Below, in pieces: positions 10,811-23,861 of a stretch of 64,000 bases of DNA (position 1 is the stretch's first letter; every line of letters begins with the position of its first letter). The notes beneath the pieces were generated by a model. The model made no database searches. It saw only the letters and a list, made by a program, of their open reading frames with translations, and was not told the origin of the DNA. Source of the stretch: Euborellia annulipes (Eukaryota > Arthropoda > Insecta > Dermaptera > Anisolabididae); assembly GCA_023213315.1 (NCBI GenBank), contig JAKCPI010005660.1, positions 186,001 through 250,000 of the forward strand. The letters run 5' to 3'. The translations under genes and the position numbers were made by a program.

Positions 10811-12104
10811 TATTAACAATTAATTAATTAAATATGTTATATATAGTCTTATAGTAAAAATACATTAAAATATATTATATTGTCTAAATTAAGTACAAAT
10901 TTCAAGATCAATTAATTACTCCACAGATTAAATTACTACTACTATAATACTGAAAAACGAAATTATTTTATTCTTTTTTTAAATTAAGGTAATGTTTTAA
11001 GATATGAGTAGTTCATAGTCTAGAATTGCACCATTTCACTATAAATGCGCTCGCCCCCTCCGCCCAAAGCGAATCAAGCTTTGGCGCCCCTCGCGCATCC
11101 CCTTTTTCCTAAAATCTCCGGCTTTTTTTTGTAATTTCATAATAAATTCATTTTATATCACAAAACGGGAGAAAAATTACAAAAAAAAGCTCAAAAGAGA
11201 TTCTAATACTAAAAAAAAAAAAAAAAAGTTCGAACGAAAAACGGCGCCCCAGTTGAGCTTCGTCCCCTCCGCCCTCAAAGGCTAGCTAGCTACGCAGCTG
11301 CCTCTACATTGATAAGTCATGTATTTAGCGTTCCCACACTGAAAATTTTGCCACGGCACCACTGGAAACAATAGGGCCGTCTACAGATAAAATATAAAGA
11401 GATATTTTATAATATTCATTAACAATTTTTCATTTGGACTAATTATTTATTAATCTTTATTATATTTATATATATAGGGAAAGAAGTAAATAGATGTATT
11501 TAAAATAAAATTTTATATTATAATTTTTAACAATAAATGAAAAGATATAATAAATATATATTAGAATATATAATAAAAAATTTATAAATAAAATATGATA
11601 TATAAAAAACTTTATTTTAGCTGCATTCATTTTAAAATTTGCAATATAAGTATTTTTAAACACTCATAACAAATGTCCACTCGATTTTTTGACCACCTGA
11701 AGGTTTATAAGAACCTTTAGGAGTAAAAAAAAAACAATTTTTGTCTGAATCGTTTCCCCAACACTGTTCTATTAAATTACAGGGATACTTTGGATGTTGA
11801 CTGTAATCCGTTCCGAGACGGTGATCGAATTCCAAATCGTTCGAGGTTATTGAAATTAATGGAAATCCTGTTCCACAAACTCAAATTTTAAAATATTTAT
11901 TTAATATTTATTAACTGACATATCTGAAAAGAGATCGTAGAATATTGGAGAACAAATTTCATGGTTCGATTCTCGCCCGAGCCAAATTTTTGTGATAAAA
12001 TACGTTAAATAGAGAATGTATTATATTCATTAATAATAACAACTGTGTAAGCTTAAGATATAAGAAAAAAACATCTTAAGGAGTTAAGATTACAGATTAT
12101 CAGT

Positions 12105-12480
12105 TCTATTTTCTAAAAAAAGACGTTAAAATTTAACATCATAAATTGGGTGTTAAAAAGTAAAGTAATAAACCAGCGTTAAAAAATGATATTCTTTAAA
12201 CCAAGTTTTAACAAGGACGTTAACATGTTGCTTTTATCTCAAAGCTGACAAAATCATAACCTTACTTTTTGGTTAAAGACGCCATTTTGATGCATTAAAT
12301 ACGGCGTTAAAATATTAAAGGCACCCCTAGATGTGACATTAATTTTTAACACTATTGACTAAATGTTAACGCTTTTGCTTACAGAATAGCAATTTGAAGC
12401 AAAGATGTGTTAAAATGAATTAACGCTGATTTCATTTGTTAAAATTTAACTTTTTTGCTTAGAGAATAGACCTGTTAAAG
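12105..12480 (+). repeat. TIR/MITE family C, copy 1
   Basis: The ends read 'tctaaaaaaagacgttaaaa' and the mirrored 'aacttttttgcttagagaat'. Inside are 'gacgttaacatgttgctttt' and 'aatattaaaggcacccctag'. The whole element is repeated in reverse complement at 42090-42505. No open frame of note. It looks non-autonomous. Confidence 0.65.
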
Positions 12481-12834
12481 AGGCAAATAAAATTGTTTTT
12501 GTTATACAATATTCACAAATAGAGTGAATTGAACCCAAAACATCTTTTACGAATTTTATTTCAACATTCAATTAATAAAAATCTCAAATTTGCCCGAAAT
12601 TCGGTGGTCGAACAGGTATTAAAATTTAAATAGAAGATAAAAGTCAAATTTTTGCTTTTTTTTAAATAAATATGATTGATTTATTATATTTTAAATAAAT
12701 CTCACTAGAGCATTATCAAAAAATAATAGAAATTTTATATACATTTTAAATTACAGCCGCAGTAATTCCAATAAGCTCTAGCATGATTAAATTTAATTAA
12801 TTATTAATTGTGAGACGAGATAAATAAATCATGT

Positions 12835-15800
12835 TTATTGTATTCTTGCTAATGCTTGCGCTCTTCTCTCAGTATTTTGGAAAAGAGCTCTAATGAGTTG
12901 TTTCATTTCTTCAGGTTTAAAATGTTTCGGTAATGGGCTATCTTTTTCATGCCATTTATTTTCAATTTCACGAAGTGTTGCACTCAATATTTCAATTAAT
13001 AAACAAAATTTTTTCCAATTCTTCACATGTGTTGAGATTGATTCAGGATTCTGAAAACAAAAATTAATTAAATTAAAAATTAATCTTCCTGATTTCGGTA
13101 CAGATATGGATGAATAGATCTAGGAAAAAATTGAAATTTTCTTTTTTAATGTTTCTCTAGTTTTTTAAAATTTGTATTTGAAAGACCCACTTGGCCCGAA
13201 TAATCGAAATAATACAAGTTAATCCGAGGTTTCGGTGAAAAATTGATTTTCAATCCTTTTAATCGCACGTTTTCTTTTTTCTAACTCGCTCAGTTTTGTT
13301 TAAGAGATCTCAAGCCAATGTAGTAGAAAAATAGACTGGGAAGCAAGCGAGTAAACAAACTTCCCCCTCCCTCTTCACCGTCTGCACAAAGTTGCACCTC
13401 ACAGATTGAGTAAAATACAAAAAAAGTAATTTATATATAATATATGTAATAATAAAAATAATGTATGATAAATATATGTAATTTATAATACTAATGGGAT
13501 AGGCCGGTTAATCAGAGGCCGGATAAAAGAGATTTTACTGTATTATAATACGATAATATAAGATATAATAAGATTTATATTAAATTAAAATTCCTTACCA
13601 AGAAAATATCACTTGATCCATCCTTTATAAGATTTAAAACTTTGACTAAATGAATTGAAATTTCGGCTGGCATATCTTCAACTGCTTTTATTCTATAAAT
13701 TAATTCATCAATCAAAGTACTGAATAAAATCCCTTAAAAAAATATATGTATAAATTTTAGTTATTAATTTTAAAATAAAACAAAAAATAAAAAAATACCT
13801 ATTGATTTTTCATAAATATTAATAGGTAAAATATCTTTCCAAACTGAATGGAGTAATTTCATCATCCTAAGACATTGGAGCACGGCTTTATTAACGTTAG
13901 GTTCCCAATGCGCTTCTCCGCCTAATACTGTTAGACCTAAAAAAACATCAATAATAAATAAAAAGCCAAATTTAGAAACCCTAATGGAGACATTTAAGGC
14001 TTTTATTGTCTTTTTGTTTCTATTAGAATAGAAGGTACAAATTCGGGCTTTATATTGACATTTTCTTAATTAATGCTATTCAAAATAGCTTATGTTTACT
14101 TTTTTTTTTTTTTGATACAAAGAATCTATTCAAAATATAATTACAATCTTACCTGAATTTCTAAGATAATTTAAAATATGATTTTGTTCTTTTCTTAAAT
14201 ATTTTATTAAAACATCATCGCCTTTTTCTTTAACTTTTAAAATTAAATCTCCTAGAGACCAAGTGCCATATTCTAAAATTTGTTGATATTCATAACAGAT
14301 TGAGAAAAGATGTATGGCCAAATAATGAGAATTATTATAAAAGATCGCTGAAAAATAAATGTATAATTAAATTTAGATTATAAAACAAACAACAATATAT
14401 TTTTTTTCTGATTGATCAAGACTAAATGGAATAAAAACCACGGGTACGACAGACTATCAGGGGCATCAGTGCGCTTCCTTTGGACTAAGCTAATGGACAC
14501 TAGACCCTACTTGGTGCAGCTGAACCTCTAGTGTTCATTCAATATAGTCACTTGATCCACCAGCAAAAAAATATATTCACAGTAAATATAAATAATTCCT
14601 GGATTTTGTTAAGGCATATATCGTCGCATAAGAACCAAGATGTTCTAACTTCATTTTTGAAAATTATACAGCACTTTCATTTCTTTTTTAACTTCTCCAT
14701 TGAACTGCTTTGAATGGAGTTATAATACTTTGGTTTTTAATCATTTTCTACTGAAATAAAATGCAATCTAAGCTTTCCTTAATGTAAAGCAATAGAGTTA
14801 GAACAATATAAAGTATAAAAATATATATATATATATATATTATGGAGTTAGAACAACTTGGTTCTTATTCCACTATTAATATCTAATTCATTATATATTA
14901 ATTAAAAATGGAGGGGCTCGCTGGTGTAGAGGGCTAGGGTGTCGGCATCTATAAAGGAAATCCGTGTTCAAATCCTGGGCTTGTTGGACTTTTTCATTAA
15001 ATAAATATATTTATTAAATGTAAACAAATCCTCAAGCAGGCACTGGATTGGAATATTGGATCTCACCACCTCAGGTAAATCTATGAGGAGAGAGAGTTGC
15101 TGTGACATCCAGTCCTGTGGAAGGGAGGTAAAGAAGGTTCCCTCTCAGTGATGGTTCTTCTAAAGGAGGAATTTCAAATAATAAATGGAATATCTTCTAA
15201 CCTGATTGTTGAGGAATTGTATCTAAAACCTTTTTATGGTGATGATCACCAATAATAAGATATAATTCTATAAGATCTTGTGTTAAAAGAAAGTTTTTTC
15301 TTGCACATAAATTTGATGTTTTTCCCTCCGTTAATATTTCCTTTATAAATTCAACCAATCGTTGAACTGATTTACTAGAATAAAAAAATTTTTAATTAAT
15401 AGTTACAAAAGTTTACTTTGTTTAGTTAATCTCAAATTTAATATATATATATATATGGGTCATTCTACAAAAATGGGTTATCTTTGGGGTCGACAAATTG
15501 TAACTTTGATTTCAATTGTTTGTAACGATTTTGATAGACAATAAGTTAATTTTATTGTATCCATATAGTAACACTCAGATTTTTTTATCTTATATATATA
15601 ATCTCATTACGGTTGAAAAACTTCCAGGGGACTGACGTTTTTGATATAAAACACAAAAAATCTTTTAAATGAAATAGAACACCTTTTTTTTCTTTTATAT
15701 ATTAAATATAATAATAAAAAGACAGCAAATCCAGTATATTGTTGAAATAATTATTAATAAATTACCAGGAGACTGACAAATTGAGTGTTTTCATGCTGAT

Positions 15801-15979
15801 TTTCGACACAAAAATAAAATTAAATAAAAGATGGTTAACGCCCGATATTTGGACACCAATGCATATCGATATGGATAATAATGATATAAATCTAATAGTT
15901 TAAAATAAATTTGCATTTAAATGTTCACTTTTTGAGCTAGTACATCCCAGGGGACTGACTGTAATTATTGTAGAATGAC

Positions 15980-16012
<33 letters not shown>

Positions 16013-18001
16013 CTCTCCACACAAACACCGAAAAGATAAAATAATAATAATTAAAGTCGGGCCATTTTTGAAAAAACAAAGAAAATAACACTCATAAAAG
16101 AAGCAAATTGTCGAAATCTTAATCTATTCAAAAGCTTCCTGGAACGCAAACAAAATTTTCTTAATTGAATGATAAAATTTCGAATATTCAATCAATGCGG
16201 CTTTTATTAATTAATCGCATTAATTTATTTTTAATTTTTCAAACTGTTTCCAGATATAAAACATTTCGGCCCTTTATTTTAAAATTAAATAATGTAATCA
16301 TTAATATTACCTTATTTTTATATTAGTTACACGAAAAATATTTTCTTTTATGTGAATGGTTGGTTCTAATAGTATTTGAGAAGTACCATTGATTTTTTCT
16401 AAAATATCGTCGGAAAGGGGCTAAAAAATTTAAAAATGTATCTTAATAAAGGATTAATAAAATAAAAAGAAAAGAAATATTTAAGATAATTACCGGTGTT
16501 GTTACTTCAATTAAATCGTGAAACTGAGCAGTAATTAATTCTCTTCCCTGAGTTAAAAGAAAGGCACTAGATTTATCTGAGAAAAGTTGATTAATATTTT
16601 TAATAAAATCTAATAGCGTGTGATTGTTTTTTGGCAAGTATTCTAAAAAAAAAATTATCTTAAATAATACATAGGTTTGGCTAAAATACCATTATTATTA
16701 TTTATATTTTTACTCTGATTTAAAAGAATATGCCAGGAGTCTAGGTTTGGACCATTTGAATACATATTTCTTAATTATCATTCTATATTGGCTTGAGATC
16801 GATATTTAACTATGCTTTAAATTTTTTTACTTAATAAAGGAACAATAAAAGACCATTAATAAAATTTTACAAAAAAAGACTTTACAATCAAAACTTCATA
16901 AATCGTTTTTTATATAATCCAAAGAATTCACCGTTGACACTAATTGAAACATTTTTAAATTTAATTTAATTATCATCTAATTATAGATAAATAAATAACA
17001 CAAGGTTAAGTTTCAAAAAGTTTTTATTTTTGGCTTATGTGCACGTCGAAAATAAAATCCTTTTGAAACTTAACCTTGTTATTTATTTATCTATAATTAG
17101 ATGATAATTAAATTAAATTTGTAAATCGAAAATCTTTCATATGAGATTCAAAATTACCGATAGGTGTGAGTGACTATTCTTCACCAGACTCCTTTTTTTG
17201 AAATTAAGAATGAAAACAAAAACTGCTTTGGTACAATATATTAATTTATTTTTTCCCATATTTTGGATGATTCATATCTTAAAGAATATACATATATACG
17301 GATATTTTGCGACTGGATGTATATGAAGATTCAAAGCAAGTATTTTATCTTCAAATATATACAATATATATACGAGGTGTGTACAAAAGTAACTGAACTT
17401 TTGCTGTATCAGCTTTATTGCTTAATTTACAACATTTTAAGCACTGGGCCCTTCAAAAGGGTCCTCTCTACTGGCAATACACCGCTCCCATCGTTTTTTC
17501 TATTTTAAGAACACCTCCTGGAACACATTTTGTGTGACGCAGGCTTCTCGTCGTATTGTCCTATGGTTTGGAAACGATGTTCTTTCAACGTGTTTTTCAG
17601 TTTGGGAAACAAGAAAAGTCTGCTGGGGATCTAGCCGATCCGGAGAATACGGTGAATGGGATGTTTTTCTAGATAGCTGCAGACAAGGAGTGACGCGTGA
17701 GCTGGCGCATTGTCATGATGCAACATCCAACTTTAGTTTTCCCACAATTCAGGCATCTTCCTGAGCAGAGCATCCTTTTTCCTGTGTTTCAAACTGAAAA
17801 ACACGTTGAAAGGACGTCGTTTTCAAACCATTAAGGAAATATGCGACTAGAAGCCTGAGGAGACTTTCCAAAAAATGGAAGAAACGATGGGAACGGTGTA
17901 TTGCCTGTAGAGGTGACTCTTTTGAAGGGGACAGTTCTTAAAATGTTGTACAATAAGCAATATAGCTGATACAGCACAAGTTCGGTTTCTTTTTATACAC
18001 A

Positions 18002-18032
<31 letters not shown>

Positions 18033-19630
18033 CAGTGCTTTTCAGAAAAAAATGAGGAGCAAAATATTGAGAATCTTACAAAATTTTAAATAAAATTGTG
18101 GATAACAAAAGTAATTTTAAATATTTTAAGTCAAAAGGAGTTTTTGTTCTCAATCTATTGTTAAATTTTATACTAAAAAATGTTTTTGTTATATGAATGA
18201 ACATAAAAAATTTCATTTTTTAGCAGGGGTTCCACTGAGTGAATAGCTTCGGGCATCTGATGAGCCGTCAGTCTCAATAAAATAGATACATTGCTTTTAA
18301 TCCATTGAGGACAAGCTAGTATTTACAAAAAAAAAAAGAAAAATCTACAAAGTAGAATTCTTTAATACGCTCAAAGTTGTTCATCCTTTTCGTTTTTTTT
18401 TCGATTCGCTAAGTATAGAAAGCTCTAGATCTGCACGAGGCAGATTCGCTCAGTGGAACTCTGAATTTAAATAATAAAAAAAATTACCTATAGATTCTAA
18501 AAAGACATTTAATTTATCTACTTCTTCTAAAATATATTGAAAATTTTGGAAATCTTTACTCCTTATTGGAATGGTTTTATTAAGACATTCTTGAATAAGT
18601 AGCTCGCAAAAGTTATCGGAAGTAATTTCTCCTAATTTATTTAATATATTGCATTCATTAAAATGCTCTTTCAAAAATTGAAAACATTCTTTCAAATGTT
18701 TTAAAATAACTTCGTAATTATCATGCGTATTGTTTTTATAAGTGATTTTTAATTCATTATCACTAATTATTAATGAGCAGGAATATAATATTATAGGATA
18801 TAAAACTTCTTGTGATAATCTATTAGCGAAGGCACAAAAAAGATGATTAATTTCTTCATTGTTGTCACTCATTTGAAGAAGGCGCATTAATGATTGACCA
18901 TCAAAATTTTTCATTTTCAATACAATTGAATTTGTAGTCAATTCATAGGAACAAACAGATTCTAATAACTCAGAAAAATCGAATGTAAATTTACTTTGAA
19001 GGAATTTCTTCTGTGATAATATAGGAGGGATGATTGCTAATTTTTCTAAAAATTTATCCTCTTTCAAAAAATTCTCAATTCTATCTAAATGATTATTCAT
19101 TTCACTGAAAGAGCCTTTCATTTGAAATTGTGTGCATTCTGAAAGCATATCTTCAATGTCAATTAATTTTTTTAATATATCTAAAGTTAAATTATCTTCA
19201 TAAAGCGATGAAAGTAAATTTTGTAATTTATTTGATGAGTTTTGGAGTTTTTTTTTCGTTTCTGAACAAACTTTATCCAAAGTTGTTTTCATATTTTCTG
19301 ATAATTCTTGCGATTCACTTAACAATTCTGAAGATGTGATAGAAATTGTTGGCTTTTCTAAAATATTTGTGTTAATAAATTCCATAATCATTGTATTGCC
19401 TTTATGCTGAAAATGGTGTATATTTTCAATATCGAGAACATCTTCATCATCTTGAAATAAAAACAAAAAAATTATTAATAATATTTCGGTTTTTTTTGGT
19501 AAATAACAGACCTAAAGCAGTTGTCCTCGAAAGGAGATTTTGGTCTAGTTTCTAAAAAATTAGGAAAATATAATAATTTACCATTTTCATTTAATACTGA
19601 TAGTAAAAAATCCAACGAAGGGTCAGTCAT
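12835..19630 (-). CDS. ZW10: ZW10 kinetochore / Golgi-ER tethering protein
   Basis: ZW10 is the scaffold of the RZZ complex (with Rod and Zwilch) at kinetochores and of the NRZ/Dsl1 tether (with RINT1 and NAG) for Golgi-to-ER vesicles. Nine exons join in phase: 19630-19582, 19450-18488, 16642-16494, 16420-16311, 15374-15202, 14347-14153, 13936-13799, 13732-13599, 13050-12835, giving 708 residues (human 779). The start is ATG at 19630 (MTDPSLDFLLSV). The C-terminus ends in the family signature LIRALFQNTERRAQALARIQ. The middle matches family order: coiled N-terminal half in the 963-bp exon, a LLTQGRELITAQ region, SVQRLVEF, VWKDILPINIY, then the tail. It is divergent from SMCR8 with 515 bp between the start codons. 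Introns carry TIR, mariner and SINE insertions. Confidence 0.94.
14905..15062 (+). repeat. tRNA-derived SINE
   Basis: A-box TGGTGTAGAGG (14922-14932) and B-box-like TGTTCAAATCC (14965-14975) are spaced as in a tRNA. The body continues to 'aacaaatcctcaagcaggca' near 15025-15045. That tail recurs in reverse complement at about 59535-59577, supporting a dispersed SINE family. It lies in ZW10 intron 14348-15201. Confidence 0.6.
15455..15981. mobile_element. TIR element, GGGTCATTCTACAA ends, 527 bp
   Basis: The left end GGGTCATTCTACAA and right end TTGTAGAATGACCC (ending at 15981) are perfect inverted repeats, flanked by TA repeats. Inside, the motif AGG(G/A)GACTGAC occurs three times (near 15627, 15768, 15948). 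There is no open frame, so it is non-autonomous. A related pair of ends (GGGTGATTCTACGC) bounds 40115-41326, and a single end lies at 30130. I cannot assign a superfamily. Confidence 0.7.
16962..17122. repeat. Fold-back element family H, copy 1
   Basis: The left arm 16962-17032 and right arm 17047-17122 are inverted copies including 'acacaaggttaagtttc' and 'tctaattatagataaataaa'. The spacer holds 'cacgtcgaaaata', which resembles the end of the hammerhead-like blocks. A longer relative lies at 58720-58985. It is in ZW10 intron 16643-18487. Confidence 0.65.
17380..18005. mobile_element. Inverted pair of mariner transposase C-terminal fragments
   Basis: Two mariner 3' parts face away from each other. 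On the minus strand (17770 down to 17380) one reads WMLHHDNAPAHASLLV, containing the second catalytic Asp, then FLFPKLKNTLKEHRFQTI with several stops. On the plus strand (about 17778-17990) the other reads FKLKNTLKGRRFQTIKEI. The outer ends, 'tgtacaaaagtaactgaac' and its mirror, are the same terminal repeat. Both lack the N-terminus and are dead. They lie in a ZW10 intron. Confidence 0.8.
18007..18031. repeat. TA microsatellite
   Basis: A pure (TA)n tract just right of the mariner pair. It is followed by a Tc1/mariner-like 'cagtgcttttcag' sequence whose partner end I did not find. Confidence 0.8.
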
Positions 19631-20145
19631 TGTAATTTTTTTTTATTATTAAATAATTAAATATGTTTTATTTTCTGTATAAATGTTGAGAATAATAAAA
19701 AATATTTTAGGCCTTACATTACTCACAAATTTGCTTTAGTTTTTAAAATAAACAAGTTATAATTATAAATTTAATTAAACTTCAAGAAAAGATGACTTGA
19801 TGACAAAAACCTAACCTTGTTTCTTATTTAGTGTTAAGTTAGCCGTGAGTTAAGGCAAAGTTTAAAAATCAACTGGTTTTTATATATATATATATATAAT
19901 TAATAATTATATATTATTAACAATTCCAAAATAAATAAATATTTAATTAAAAATAAATTATAGACATTTTCCTTCAATAAACGAACAAACAGCTTTATTA
20001 AACAAACATACTATTTATTTGGATTGCTAACTTGACACTTAATATATAAAATAGAAACATAAAAATATCTTTTATAACGTTTTAAGATATATTTAATGAA
20101 TTTTTAAAATTACTTTATATTATTCAATATAAGTTTGGATTTAAC
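19631..20145. promoter_or_regulatory. Shared upstream region of divergent ZW10 and SMCR8
   Basis: The two start codons lie 515 bp apart on opposite strands, so both promoters and 5' UTRs must fit here or overlap. The sequence is AT-rich with a TA tract near 19881-19898. No clear TATA box or CpG block can be singled out. A bidirectional promoter is inferred from geometry only. Confidence 0.5.
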
Positions 20146-22800
20146 ATGTCCCAAGTTTATATAGATCTAAGTGCCATGCCGTTTTTAAACTATTACGAAG
20201 GCATTTCTGATGTGAGACCACAGGAAAATACCAAAACTTCAGTCAAAGAAATCAATGGTCCATTCCAAGTAAGTATTTTAAAAAAGATAAGTCATATAAA
20301 TTCAAATATTAGAATATATTAAATTTTTTCAGGAGTTTTGCAATTGCCTCTACAATGATTTTATAATTTTGGCTGAATTTTCTGAATTGACGGGGCCAAT
20401 TCCATTACTTACTATTCCTAGCACTGCTCAAGAATGTGAAAAACATAATGTAAATATAAATGAAATAGTCACTCAGGTCATGTCACTTGATTATCAAACG
20501 AACACCAGGTAAATTTTATTATTATTCTTTATAGTAAATATAATAAATGACGTCTAAATAAATAATTTTTTAAGTTTTTTTGTCTTGGATCCAAATCAAG
20601 TATAAGAAAGAGTTGATTATTTTAGATTAATTCAACTAAGTGTAAATTAATCTTAAATCGCAGACTTGTTAGTCCTCTAATTTGGTCAGTGGATTTCTCA
20701 GAGGTCTGTTGTTATTTGTGTTCTGTTTGGGATGAATTAGGGGCTTCAATCTGCGTACTACCCCAAATCGAAGTGTTATTGAAATTTATATATATATATA
20801 TATATATATCAGGAAGATTTTCAAATATGACGGACTGATTTTTTTTTTAAACAAATCGTAATGCACAGAGGTTGTGCATTCTTAGGAGATTAAAACCACA
20901 ATCCCCACCCTCCTTTCTGCCCTAATTACAACTTGCTCATTTGTGTGTGTTGCTAGAGCGAAGAGCGAACAACTTATTATAATCAGATACGTTGGATGCA
21001 ACAGTCTGAGAAGGTATGTCCAATTCCAATCGAATTTGGAGTCAAAGGAAGAGTGGGGTCATCTAGAAGTGAATCACGGAAGACAATGCCTTCGACATCA
21101 CCTGCTGACCAGGCCCCCGTATTAACGCCAACCTCACTTATGAACTTTCGCCCGACCCCCTTGAGTTTCGATTACCAATATGTTTTAACTTATATACAGT
21201 ATTTTAATTCTTTTACCATTTCACCCCTCATCAATATCATTTTGTATATATTTTCAATCAATCACATGTACATTATTATTTTTGTATGTTCTTCACTGTG
21301 CACCTGGAAAGTTTTACTTTTTTGTCAATTCAGCTAATTTAATGTGGGAGGCGATTCCTCCGTTTTACAGTCCAGGAGGACATTAGTCAAATTTCACATT
21401 TTGGTCCTTCGAGCCGGATTAATTCTTCCTTTGGCATGGACACCTTTAATACTTTTAAAGGCCCACCGCAGTATCTTTGCAACGGTTCGGATCAACCTTA
21501 GCCAGTGAGAAAAATTCTAAAATGGAATGGCGGCTCACATTATTTGTGTGTTCTTCACTGTGCACCTGAAAATATTTACTTTTTTGTCGATCCAGTTAAT
21601 TTAATGTGGGAGGCAATTCCTCCGTTTTACAGTCTTGAAGGACATAAATTTAAATATCACAAAGTCTTTCACCTGTGAGTTTGAATGGTGTAAATGTTTC
21701 ACGACCGTATCAAGAATGAACCGCATGATTGTCAGCCCAACATCCGTTACACAATATACATTGAACATCACTCTGAAAAAACATGCATCAATGTTGGTAG
21801 TACAGAAAACATCGCAATTTGATCACAATGCGTTGTTCCAAACCATTGGCACCTTTTGTCACTTTAGCAACACTCAGACACGAATGAGCACGTTGTAATC
21901 CGAAAGGGAGGGAGAGGAATTATAACTTTTTTCTCCCAAGAATACACAGCCTCCGTGCATTCAGAGTTGCTTAAAAAAATTAGTCTCGGTCATATTTGGA
22001 CGCCTAAAAATTCTCTTATGGGCGGCGATTTACTCAATAATTCTAACCGATTGGAAAGTGATGGAGTAGACATGTAAATCGAAGAATGATTTCTTCTTTA
22101 TTCCCAAATCATGAATATTCTACTGGAAATCTTAAATTGATAAGGGTTAGTTTATATGTAAATCACCCAAGGACATCCAAGAAGTGTAGGTTAGACTTCC
22201 ACAATGGTTTTATTTTTTTTATTTACCTTTTTAAGACAGATAGATAAAGTTTGATCAACAACAAAATAAGAAAATTTTATATCTTGTTAAAGGTAAAATA
22301 TAATATCATGTACATTATTTATATCCATTTTTTTTTTTAGCGAAGATGTACAAATTTGGCATTTTAATTTTGCCTCGGTGATGAATGTTTATGTTCATTA
22401 CACAACTCTTCACGATCTCAAAGCTAGAGGTTTTGTACGTCCTCTGTGTTTTTCTTATGTATCATATAATAAAAGAAAAGTACAAAATAGTTTTTCTACA
22501 TTAAGAGAAGAATTTTTAAAAGTAAAATGATTTATTTTTTAATTTATCTTGCTAATTTTTTATAAACTAATCTCTTTTTATTTCTTTCTAGATCACACAT
22601 TTAATTAAAATAAACAATTATCAAATATTCTTACAAGAAATAGATAATTCGCTTGATATTATTAAAGAGAAACAAAAAACTTATTTTGAAATAAATAAGG
22701 TAAATTATATTTACTATATATAGGCCTATATATTTATATATATATATATATGTTCTGGAAGGCTTCCGCGAGTTGCTGTATGTGAAAATTCACCTTCACG

Positions 22801-22833
<33 letters not shown>

Positions 22834-23829
22834 GTGTTAAATACCGTTATATATATGTGAGAGAGAAAGATATTAGGGTGGCCCTTATTTTTTTTTAACT
22901 TTTATTTTTTAAAAATATGTACCCTCTAAATTTTTTACCCTACAAGAAAGAAAGTTATCCTCATAATTTCCCAACGATCAGAGCAGGTCAAGAAGATTGA
23001 GATCAAATTTAAGTAGTTTTATACAATTTTTAAAAAATGCCTATTTATTACTTAATTGTTGTTCCTACTATTAAAAATGATCTTTTTTGTAGTAAATTTT
23101 ATCCTTTATAATTTTGGTTTTTTGTTAAATTTATTCAATAACAATCATTTTAAGAGCTATGTTGACCCACCCCTTTTTAAACTGGACATTCCCGCTTTGA
23201 AGTAACGTATCCCGTTGACCGGAATATTTGCAACAAATTAAAATTTTAATAAATCGAAGAGAGTAATTTATTTTCTCCCTCTTCATTTATTTTATTTTTT
23301 TGTGTTTTGGTCGTATTTATTTAATTTTTGAAATGAATTTTTTTTAGAAAGAAGATGTAAATTTAACAGCAGAAGAAAAATTATATTTAAAGAATAATAA
23401 GATTGAAACATTAATTTCACAATATACAGATTTAAAAAATATTTATCATTATATAATACCTCAAATAAAGGTACAGTTTAAAAAAAAACATTTATTTTTT
23501 TCTAATATATAAAAAAAAAAAAAAAAAAAAAAAATTAATTTCAGGATGAAGTGCAAAGTTTTAATCTGTTAAATTATTGGGAAAAAAATTGTTCTGAATT
23601 TAAAGAAAATGATCTTTTAAATAATTATGTTTTAAAAATATGTAATTTAGATTTCTCGCTAGGAGGGAATATAAAAAATATATTATTTTTATCTCCATGG
23701 GGATTTACATGCGCATTTTGGCATTTTCTCATTCTTCTAAGATTACCTCAACAAGATATTTTTGAAGACCGATCTCTCATTATTAAGGAAGAAGTAAATA
23801 ACGAGGTATTTCTAGATATTAATTTTAGC

Positions 23830-23861
<32 letters not shown>

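Larger units (their letters stand above)
9188..12834. other. Intergenic region between convergent SART1 and ZW10
   Basis: No coding sequence was recognised. From left to right it holds the SART1 3' UTR, a C-run near 9818-9831, a fold-back near 9860-10045 with a hammerhead-like block, a large palindrome at 10315-10810, a G/C-rich degenerate stretch at 11040-11300, very AT-rich DNA at 11400-11660, and a TIR repeat at 12105-12480. Confidence 0.7.

Noticed and set aside
20996..21337. 113-residue open frame in SMCR8 intron 2
   Set aside because: Composition changes to low-complexity Ile/Tyr/Phe halfway and no family was recognised.
21635..21898. 87-residue open frame in SMCR8 intron 2
   Set aside because: No recognisable domain, no splice context, and it overlaps the end of a direct repeat. 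It is most likely chance or decayed mobile DNA.
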